Below are positions 1-4,760 of a stretch of DNA of 6,948 bases, piece after piece (within the stretch, counting starts at the first letter, position 1; every line of letters begins with the position of its first letter). A program made the translations under genes and the position numbers. The stretch spans positions 1 to 6,948 of the forward strand of contig USBX01000043.1 in NCBI GenBank assembly GCA_900552995.1. The letters run 5' to 3'. The stretch is from an uncultured Collinsella sp. Its GTDB lineage: Bacteria; Actinomycetota; Coriobacteriia; Coriobacteriales; Coriobacteriaceae. Under the pieces are notes generated by a model. That model was not told the origin of the DNA. It was given only the letters and a program-made list of their open reading frames with translations, and ran no database searches.

Positions 1-47
1 GAGATTAGCGAGTGTCTCGTGGGCTCGGAGATGTGTATAAGAGACAG
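1..47 (+). other. Nextera i7 adapter contamination (left end)
   Basis: This is not genomic DNA. Bases 1-5 (GAGAT) match the end of the Illumina P7 oligo, and 6-13 (TAGCGAGT) are an 8-base i7 index, which I recall as Nextera XT N716. Bases 14-28 (GTCTCGTGGGCTCGG) are the Nextera transposase adapter, and 29-47 (AGATGTGTATAAGAGACAG) are the 19-bp Tn5 mosaic end. Translating it gives the known artefact peptides GSEMCIRDR and GLGDVYKRQ. The mosaic end should not be read as a natural Tn5/IS50 end. Genomic sequence begins at 48. Confidence 0.98.
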
Positions 48-299
48 GTGTATCTGGACCCCATGTTTCCCGAGCGCACCAAGAGCGCGGCGGTTAAAAA
101 GAAGTTCCAACTCTTGCACCATCTGGAGCAGCCGTGTGCCGATGAGGAGGCGCTGGTCGAAGCCGCGCTTGCGGTGCGGCCGCGCAAGATCGTTATCAAA
201 CGGCCGGTGAAGGGGCCACTGCTTGCCGGCGTTAAGCCGAGCTATCAGCTTGCGGGCAAGGCCGTCCGCTACGATGTTTTGGTGCCGCCGCGCCCGTAG
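48..299 (+). CDS. rsmJ: 16S rRNA (guanine1516-N2)-methyltransferase RsmJ, 5'-truncated
   Basis: This is the C-terminal 83 codons of an RsmJ (YhiQ/UPF0341) methyltransferase. The family uses S-adenosylmethionine to methylate N2 of a guanine in 16S rRNA (G1516 in E. coli) in the cytoplasm. The fragment opens with VYLDPMFP. Its DPMF tetrapeptide is the family's version of the D/N-P-P-Y/F active-site motif IV. It is followed by a KSAAVKKKFQ segment, a helix, KIVIKRP, and a C-terminal beta-strand region ending RYDVLVPPRP. This order matches the E. coli RsmJ C-terminus as I remember it (YLDPMFP..KSALVKKEM..., VVVKRP..., H/RFDIY). A full protein is about 250 residues, so the SAM-binding N-terminal two thirds are missing. 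The cause is the library end, since the adapter joins in frame at 47/48; it is not a natural truncation. The stop is TAG at 297-299. The next gene is convergent, 67 bp away. Confidence 0.88.
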   Translation: MYLDPMFPERTKSAAVKKKFQLLHHLEQPCADEEALVEAALAVRPRKIVIKRPVKGPLLAGVKPSYQLAGKAVRYDVLVPPRP

Positions 300-366
300 T
301 TTGCGTGCGATGGCCGGCGATGTGTCGGTGCCGCGCCGCTGCGTGAGTGTCGCGCCGATGCGGCGC

Positions 367-663
367 CTATTTCCAAGGGTGCGACGTCAGGTGCCACCCG
401 CCGCAGTATTCACATTTGTAGCAGGCCAAGCCACGTCGTCCACGGTTTTCGCAGTCGGCCATAACGGCCTCGGCCTCGGCGCGTGTGTCGTAGCGGTTTT
501 TGCGCTCGCACGACTTGTAGCGCCAAGCCTCATCGCGCTCGGCGTCCAGGGCATCGCGGCGCTCGTCCTCGCGCGCAAACAGGTCGCTCATATCGCCGCC
601 GGTGGCAGCGCCCAAAAACTCGCTTTTGGCCTTTGACCAGGCGGCTCGCTTTTTGCTTCCCAT
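367..663 (-). CDS. Small cysteine-rich zinc-ribbon-like protein (hypothetical)
   Basis: A 98-residue protein of unknown function. The N-terminal half is basic then charged (SKKRAAW..., REDERRDALDAERDEAW) and probably helical. The C-terminal half has KSCERKNRYDTRAEAEAVM, a helix, then LACYKCEYCGGWHLTSHPWK. Cysteines at about 52, 81, 84 and 87 and histidines at 91 and 95 could hold one zinc ion; C52 with C84/C87/H91 is the likeliest set. Small proteins with a Y-x-C-x2-C-x2-W-H-L-T-S ending recur in actinobacteria and phages, but I know no assigned role. I chose the ATG at 663 because AAGGAG lies just upstream on this strand (672-667), with a short 3-nt spacer. A longer start at 696 (11 more residues, MIPTFGKGKER) has no visible ribosome site and lies inside the putative promoter. 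The gene is convergent with rsmJ and divergent from the acetyltransferase. Confidence 0.72.
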   Translation of the reverse strand: MGSKKRAAWSKAKSEFLGAATGGDMSDLFAREDERRDALDAERDEAWRYKSCERKNRYDTRAEAEAVMADCENRGRRGLACYKCEYCGGWHLTSHPWK

Positions 664-686
664 CCGCTCCTTGCCCTTTCCAAACG

Positions 687-718
687 TTGGTATCATTGCT
701 CAATCAAAGTGATACCAA
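687..718. promoter_or_regulatory. Perfect 9-bp inverted repeat in the divergent promoter region
   Basis: TTGGTATCA (687-695) and TGATACCAA (710-718) are exact reverse complements separated by 14 nt. Because of the symmetry, each strand reads TTGGTA, then 17 nt, then TGATAC. TTGGTA is an acceptable -35 (TTG..A), and TGA followed by TACC could be a weak extended -10. The site lies between the divergent starts at 663 (-) and 740 (+), so it could be a bidirectional promoter, a dimeric repressor operator, or both. Neither a bound protein nor a start site can be seen. Confidence 0.5.
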
Positions 719-739
719 TAAACGTGAGGTCGCCGCGTG

Positions 740-1228
740 ATGATCAGAAAAACCCTCGATACCGACATTCCCGCCGTCATGGCTATCTATGACGCGGCCC
801 GCGCCTTTATGCGCGCGCATGGCAACGCCACGCAGTGGCCCGAGGGCACGCCTTCGGCCGAGCAGCTGGCTGCCGATATTGCCGCTGGTGGCAGTTACGT
901 GTGCGAAGTCGACGGCCGCGTGGTGGCGACGTTTGCCTTTTTACCGGGTCCGGACGAGTGCTATGACGTGGTTGAGGACGGTCAATGGCGCAGCGACACT
1001 CCGTATGCCGTGCTGCATCGCGTGGCATCCGACGGCACCGTGCACGGTATCGCGGCGGCGATGTTTGCCTTTGCCAAGGAATGCGCCGACCATCTGCGTA
1101 TTGACACGCACGAGGACAACTTGCCCATGCAGGGCGCCATCGCCAAGGCGGGGTTCGAGCGTGTCGGTATCGTCTATGTGTCCGACGGCACGGCGCGTGT
1201 CGCGTTTGATTGGCTGCGCGAGGCGTAG
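740..1228 (+). CDS. GNAT family N-acetyltransferase
   Basis: A 162-residue Gcn5-related N-acetyltransferase, expected to move an acetyl group from acetyl-CoA to an unknown amine in the cytoplasm. It starts with the usual first strand and helix (MIRKTLDTDIPAVMAIYDAA). Then come GNATQWPEGTPS (28-39) with a D-I helix, the strand pair GGSYVCEVDGRVVATFAF (50-67), the acetyl-CoA-binding segment LHRVASDGTVHGIAAAMFAFA (92-112), and RIDTHEDNLPMQGAIAKAGFERVGIVYV (120-147), which is the typical D-T-H-x-D-N-x-P-M-Q ... GF end. The canonical Q/R-x-x-G-x-G/A loop is present only as S-D-G-T-V-H-G-I-A, as is common in this subgroup. The substrate cannot be inferred. ATG 740 is preceded by GTGAGG at 724-729; GTG 737, directly before it in frame, has better spacing (7 nt) and remains possible. 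The gene is followed by a strong terminator, so it is probably monocistronic. Confidence 0.9.
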   Translation: MIRKTLDTDIPAVMAIYDAARAFMRAHGNATQWPEGTPSAEQLAADIAAGGSYVCEVDGRVVATFAFLPGPDECYDVVEDGQWRSDTPYAVLHRVASDGTVHGIAAAMFAFAKECADHLRIDTHEDNLPMQGAIAKAGFERVGIVYVSDGTARVAFDWLREA

Positions 1229-1262
1229 GAGCCAAGGCACGTATCATCACCCAGCTCAAATA

Positions 1263-1290
1263 AAAAATGGCCCCGAGTGGGGCCATTTTT
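1263..1290. terminator. Symmetric intrinsic terminator
   Basis: AAAAATGGCCCC (1263-1274), a GAGT loop, and GGGGCCATTTTT (1279-1290) form a perfect 12-bp hairpin. The GC-rich core is flanked by an A-run on one side and a T-run on the other, so it can end transcription on both strands. On the + strand it sits 34 nt after the acetyltransferase stop. On the - strand it would end any transcript started near 1457. The + strand role is clear; use from the other side is inferred. Confidence 0.93.
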
Positions 1291-1457
1291 GGTAAAACGC
1301 GTCGTTGTGGGACTCGCATTGTTACCGCCCCAGATGAACCCGGGCAGACAAAATGGGGAGGTGCCGGCTTTCGCAAGGCGCGAACCTACAAAAATCGCCG
1401 CGCGGCAACGCGGGGCGATGAGCTCGGTCGGGGGATAGGGCCCGCTTCGCCCACCGG
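1263..1457 (-). ncRNA. Candidate structured small RNA, unassigned family
   Basis: No protein fits this stretch. On the - strand an extended -10, TGATACAAT (1473-1465), could start a transcript near 1457, and the symmetric terminator would end it near 1263, giving about 195 nt. The interior folds well. ATCGCC and CGCG arms around a 4-nt loop form an 11-position hairpin with one mismatch (1394-1419). TTCGC/GCGAA (1384-1370) forms another. GTGGG (1454-1450) can pair with CCCAC (1311-1307), and CCCC (within 1434-1430) with GGGG (1331-1328), giving a rod. The 5' part (GCGAAGCGGGCC, then a C-run) resembles the 5' part of E. coli 6S RNA as I remember it, and size and rod shape also fit. This resemblance is unverified. 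The hairpins also exist in the + strand, where the 1394-1419 stem has a GCAA loop, so strand and function are uncertain. Confidence 0.3.
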
Positions 1458-1474
1458 CCCGTAAATTGTATCAT
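1446..1474 (+). promoter_or_regulatory. Putative promoter of the TetM-like gene
   Basis: TATCAT (1469-1474) matches 5 of 6 bases of the -10 consensus. A weak TTCGCC -35 (1446-1451) lies 17 nt upstream. A start near 1481 would give a leader of about 54 nt before ATG 1535. I see no tet(M)-type leader peptide and attenuator hairpin inside that short leader. The call rests mainly on the -10 and on the terminator at 1263-1290, which isolates this gene from the acetyltransferase. Confidence 0.3.
1465..1473 (-). promoter_or_regulatory. Putative extended -10 for the candidate RNA
   Basis: On the - strand, TGATACAAT combines the TGn extension with TACAAT, which matches 5 of 6 bases of the sigma-70-type -10 consensus. 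The best -35 candidate is TTCACG (1491-1486) with a short 15-nt spacer, but extended -10 promoters can work with a weak -35. It overlaps the putative GTPase promoter on the other strand. Confidence 0.35.
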
Positions 1475-1534
1475 CCAGTGTGGAGCGTGAACGCCCGTTG
1501 CCGCGTGCGATGGGCTTGCAATAAGAGGAGAGCC

Positions 1535-3538
1535 ATGTCGAAGCAAGCGGTCGTTGGAATCTTGGCGCATGTCGATGCCGGCAAGACCACGTTGGCCGAG
1601 GCCATGCTGTTCAACGCGGGCCGCATTCGCAAGCGTGGCCGCGTGGACGATGGCGATTCGCATCTGGACACTAACACGATCGAGCGCGAGCGCGGTATCA
1701 CGATTTTCTCGTCGCAGGCCGTGCTCGACCACGGCGATACCCACGTCATGCTCGTGGATGCTCCCGGCCATGTCGATTTTTCTGCCGAGGCGGAGCGCAC
1801 ACTGCGTGCCCTGGACTACGCGATTCTGGTGGTGGGCGCCAACGATGGCGTGCAGGGGCACACCGAAACCCTGTGGCGCCTGCTTGCACGCTATGACATC
1901 CCGACGTTCATCTTCATCAACAAAATCGATTTGGAGAATCCCGGCCGCGATGTTTTGCTGGCACAACTCGGGCAGCGTCTTTCCGAGGGCTGCCTGGATG
2001 CCAACGAGCTGCTGGCGGGCGCCGCCGTTCAGGAGGACGCTGCTGCGTTGGACGAAGCGGCGCTCGAGGAGTTTCTTGAAGCGGGTGAGCTTTCTGTCGC
2101 AACGCTGTCGCGCATGGTTGCCGAGCGCAAGCTCTTTCCCTGCTTTGCCGGCTCGGCGCTCAAGGACCAAGGCGTTGACGAGCTACTGGATGGTATATGC
2201 GCGCTGATGCGTGAGCAGGCGTGGCTCCCGGAGTTTGCCGCGCGCGTCTATCGTGTCAGCCGCGGGGATCGTGGCGAGCGCTTGGCTTGGGTTAAAGTGA
2301 CCGGCGGCACGCTGCGCGCAAAACAGATGATCAGCGGGCGTTCCAGTGCCGAGGCGTGGGAACAGAAGGTCGATCAGGTACGCATCTATAACGGCGAGAA
2401 GTATGAGCTTGCCCAAGAAGTTGCTGCTGGCGGTATTTGCGCCGTGACGGGTCTTGCGCACGTTCGCCCAGGGGACGCCCTGGGCGCGGAGCCCGCGGGC
2501 GATGCGCCCGTCATCGCTCCGGTCCTCACCTATACGGTGCTGCCGGGCGAACACGACGTTCATGCGGTGTTTAAAGCGCTGAGTGAGTTGGCGGACGAAG
2601 ATCCCATGCTCGGCGTAAGCTGGAATACGCATCTTGAGCAGATCCATTTGCAGTTGATGGGCGCCGTGCAACTCGAGGTCGTGCAGCGGGTGTTGGCCGA
2701 TCGCTTTGGCCTTTCGGTTGCGTTTGAGCCCGGCGGCATTCTCTATAAGGAGACTATTTCGCGGCCGGTCGAGGGCGTGGGCCACTTTGAGCCGCTGCGC
2801 CACTATGCCGAGGTGCATCTGCGCCTGGAGCCGTTGCCGGCGGGCTCGGGCGTACAGTTTGGCACCGTGACCTCGACCGACGAGCTCGATCTTAACTGGC
2901 AGCGTTTGGCACTCACCAACGCTATGGAGCGCGACCACCTGGGCGTGCTGACGGGCTCGCCCATCACCGATGTGCGCATTACGCTCACGGGCGGCCGCGC
3001 GCATGCCAAACACACCGAGGGCGGCGATTTTCGCCAGGCCACGTATCGCGCGATTCGCCAGGGTTTGATGCAGGCGCGCGAGGTCGGCGCAGACGTGTTG
3101 CTGGAGCCGTGGTACCACTTTGAGCTCGAGGTGCCGGGGGAGTGCGTGGGCCGGGCGTTGTCAGATGCCACACGCATGGGTGCCGAGTACGAGCCGCCGA
3201 CGATGGCGGGAGACCGGGCGAAGCTTGTGGGTCGCGTGCCGGCATCTGAGGTGCAGGATTACGCGCTGGAGGTGGCTGCCTACACGAGCGGGCGCGGTCA
3301 TCTGTACCTGGAGTTCGCCGGTTATGCGGCTTGCCATGATGCCGAGCGCGTAATCGAGACGGCCGCCTATGAGCCCGAGGCCGATCTGCCCAACACGCCC
3401 GACTCGGTCTTTTGCTCTCACGGCGCCGGCTACGCGGTCAAATGGTACGACGTACCCGCCGCAGCTCATGTAAAGGTCGATCCCGCCACCTTCCGCCCCT
3501 GGCGAGCGGCGGACGCCGAGTTTTTCGGCCATAGGTGA
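1535..3538 (+). CDS. TetM/TetW-like ribosomal-protection-type translation GTPase
   Basis: A 667-residue EF-G-like GTPase close in length and domain order to tetracycline ribosomal protection proteins (about 640 residues). These bind the ribosome, hydrolyse GTP and, in resistant members, dislodge tetracycline from the 30S A site. Visible G motifs are AHVDAGKT (11-18), RERGITI with the switch I Thr (51-57), DAPGH (75-79), NKID (129-132) and GSALK (206-210). A beta-barrel domain II follows, then an EF-G III/IV/V-like part. The tip of domain IV reads RAHAKHTEGGDFR (488-500) where Tet(M) has a longer YYSPVS-containing loop, so drug release is not assured. TSGRGHLYLEFAGY is the domain V-like strand near the C-terminus. 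PDSVFCSHGAGYAVKW (622-637) marks the chromosomal 'translation factor GTPase' subgroup found in gut Firmicutes and Coriobacteria. ATG 1535 follows AGAGGAG (1524-1530). An in-frame ATG at 1466 would add 23 arginine-rich residues without homology and overlap the promoter, so I rejected it. Confidence 0.88.
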   Translation: MSKQAVVGILAHVDAGKTTLAEAMLFNAGRIRKRGRVDDGDSHLDTNTIERERGITIFSSQAVLDHGDTHVMLVDAPGHVDFSAEAERTLRALDYAILVVGANDGVQGHTETLWRLLARYDIPTFIFINKIDLENPGRDVLLAQLGQRLSEGCLDANELLAGAAVQEDAAALDEAALEEFLEAGELSVATLSRMVAERKLFPCFAGSALKDQGVDELLDGICALMREQAWLPEFAARVYRVSRGDRGERLAWVKVTGGTLRAKQMISGRSSAEAWEQKVDQVRIYNGEKYELAQEVAAGGICAVTGLAHVRPGDALGAEPAGDAPVIAPVLTYTVLPGEHDVHAVFKALSELADEDPMLGVSWNTHLEQIHLQLMGAVQLEVVQRVLADRFGLSVAFEPGGILYKETISRPVEGVGHFEPLRHYAEVHLRLEPLPAGSGVQFGTVTSTDELDLNWQRLALTNAMERDHLGVLTGSPITDVRITLTGGRAHAKHTEGGDFRQATYRAIRQGLMQAREVGADVLLEPWYHFELEVPGECVGRALSDATRMGAEYEPPTMAGDRAKLVGRVPASEVQDYALEVAAYTSGRGHLYLEFAGYAACHDAERVIETAAYEPEADLPNTPDSVFCSHGAGYAVKWYDVPAAAHVKVDPATFRPWRAADAEFFGHR

Positions 3539-3567
3539 TAGAGGGTCAGTCTCTTTGCCGCATCCTG

Positions 3568-3597
3568 TTGGTATAACTCGGTATAAGTTGGTATAAC
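3568..3597 (+). repeat. Three tandem 10-bp direct repeats in the ATPase promoter
   Basis: TTGGTATAAC (3568-3577), TCGGTATAAG (3578-3587) and TTGGTATAAC (3588-3597) are contiguous and exactly 10 bp apart, close to one helical turn. The first and third are identical; the middle one differs at two positions. TGTTACC (3598-3604) follows and is roughly an inverted half-site. Head-to-tail repeats at helical spacing are typical of a protein that binds cooperatively on one face of DNA. They also contain the likely promoter elements. Confidence 0.75.
3568..3597 (+). promoter_or_regulatory. Putative promoter of the ATPase-uvrA operon
   Basis: TATAAC (3592-3597) matches 5 of 6 bases of the -10 consensus, with TTGGTA (3568-3573) as a -35 at an 18-nt spacing. 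Transcription would start near 3604 and leave a leader of about 28 nt carrying AGGAGG (3621-3626), 5 nt before ATG 3632. Both elements are embedded in the tandem repeats, so a repeat-binding protein would compete with RNA polymerase. Confidence 0.5.
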
Positions 3598-3631
3598 TGT
3601 TACCAGGGTTTGCCAATCCGAGGAGGCCGAT

Positions 3632-4750
3632 ATGAATCCAAATCCCTTTAAGCCCACAGCTGGTAAGCGGCCTCCGATACTCATCGGTCGCGAGTCGGTC
3701 ATCGAAGATTTTGAGGAAGGGCTCGACAACGGCGCCGGAGCGCCGGGCAGGCTCATGCTCATTACGGGAAACCGCGGCTGTGGCAAAACGGTTCTCCTGC
3801 GGGAGCTGCAACGTCTAGCCAGCGAGCGCGGATGGGCGGTTGTCTCCGATTCCGCTTCGCTTGGTTTGTGCGACCGCTTGGCCGACGCGCTTCGCTCGAA
3901 TAAACCCGTTGTGACGTCAATGGAGTTTGGGCCGTCGTTTGGCCGGATGTCGGTCGAGGCGGCGCGGGCAAAAGGCGAGACATTGCGAGGGCTGGTCAAC
4001 GAGCGCCTCAAGAGGCTCGAGCCGGGAAAGGGCATGCTGTTTGCGATTGACGAGGCGCAATCTGCGTCTATCGAGGAGCTGGCGGCTCTTGCCGTTCTCT
4101 ATCAGCAGGTGCTCGGAGATCAGGATGCCACGGGCTTGTCCGATAGCGACCAGCGCGGTCTTGCGCTGGTGTTCGCTGGCTTGCCCAGTATGGTTGACGA
4201 CCTGCTCGAAGAGCCGAGCGTGACGTTTTTGCGGCGTGCCCAGCAGCGTACGCTGGGGGCAATATCTTTGCCCAAGGTGCGCGATTCATATATCCAGACG
4301 GTTAAAGACGCTGGTCTTTACGTTGACGCGGAAACGGCGGACCTTGCGGCGCGCAAGAGTATGGGGCATCCCTATATGGTTCAGCTGGTGGGATATTACA
4401 TGTGGCGCTCTGCTGTCCGGCGCAACTCGCAGGTCATTGAAAGGCGCGATGTCGAGGATGGCCATGCGGATGCCGTCTCCGAGTTCTACGAAGCGGTCGA
4501 TGCGCCCCTGTATTACGGGCTGCGCAGTCCACAGCGCCTTTTTATCGAGGCCATGGCTACTGACGAGGACAAGCCGACGCGCACGGCGGATATCATTGAG
4601 CGCTGCGACCGTACCCAGAGCTGGGCGAGTAAATATCGCGCAAGCCTGATTCGCGAGCGCGTCATCGAGGCCGCCGGATACGGCCTTGTGCGGTTTACCG
4701 TGCCCATGCTGGGCGAGTATATCCGCGACCGCGTTTTATGGCATGAGTAG
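3632..4750 (+). CDS. AAA/STAND-like ATP-binding protein with winged-helix C-terminus
   Basis: A 372-residue ATPase of the actinobacterial 'ATP-binding protein' family that opens with N-P-F-x-P...PPILIGRE. Visible motifs are Walker A GNRGCGKT (46-53), Walker B LFAIDEAQ (136-143) and a sensor-1-like strand VFAGLP (180-185). A helical lid follows (FLRRAQQRTLGAISLPKVRD and the stretch after it). The C-terminus has a probable winged helix: TADIIERCDRTQSWASKYRASL (about 318-339) as helix-turn-helix and VIEAAGYGLVRFTVP (about 345-359) as the wing. This architecture resembles Orc1/Cdc6-like and STAND regulators, so ATP-controlled DNA binding is plausible. No target or pathway is established, and I see no nuclease or membrane segment. 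The start is secure: AGGAGG lies 5 nt upstream of the ATG. The stop is 10 bp before the UvrA-like start, so the two are probably co-transcribed. It may bind the tandem repeats in its own promoter, which would be autoregulation (inferred). Confidence 0.8.
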   Translation: MNPNPFKPTAGKRPPILIGRESVIEDFEEGLDNGAGAPGRLMLITGNRGCGKTVLLRELQRLASERGWAVVSDSASLGLCDRLADALRSNKPVVTSMEFGPSFGRMSVEAARAKGETLRGLVNERLKRLEPGKGMLFAIDEAQSASIEELAALAVLYQQVLGDQDATGLSDSDQRGLALVFAGLPSMVDDLLEEPSVTFLRRAQQRTLGAISLPKVRDSYIQTVKDAGLYVDAETADLAARKSMGHPYMVQLVGYYMWRSAVRRNSQVIERRDVEDGHADAVSEFYEAVDAPLYYGLRSPQRLFIEAMATDEDKPTRTADIIERCDRTQSWASKYRASLIRERVIEAAGYGLVRFTVPMLGEYIRDRVLWHE

Positions 4751-4760
4751 GGTGATAAAG

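Noticed and set aside
29..47. Tn5/IS50 mosaic end as a natural transposon terminus
   Set aside because: It is embedded in the full Nextera adapter and i7 index, and the same oligo is present in reverse at the other end.
12..299. Complete 95-residue protein starting in the left adapter
   Set aside because: The first 12 codons are adapter. The real part begins at 48 and is the C-terminus of RsmJ.
327..367. Terminator between rsmJ and the convergent small gene
   Set aside because: GGTGCCGC (327-334) can pair with GCGGCGCC (360-367), but the loop is long and there is no T-run on either strand.
223..740. Plus-strand frames across the small cysteine-rich gene
   Set aside because: No homology and poor composition. 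The - strand frame has a coherent zinc-ribbon motif.
1466..1534. N-terminal extension of the TetM-like protein from ATG 1466
   Set aside because: It adds 23 Arg-rich residues before the conserved MSKQAVVGILAHVDAGKT start, overlaps the -10 region and has no ribosome site, while ATG 1535 has AGAGGAG.
1482..1534. tet(M)-type leader peptide and attenuator
   Set aside because: The stretch between the likely transcription start and ATG 1535 is too short and has no small frame with its own ribosome site and paired hairpins.
1322..3118. Two long - strand frames (282 and 311 codons) opposite the TetM-like gene
   Set aside because: The + strand carries all EF-G/TetM motifs. The - strand products have no recognisable domain or ribosome site.
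3540..3556. Terminator after the TetM-like gene
   Set aside because: AGAG/CTCT gives only a 4-bp stem followed by three T; this is too weak to call.
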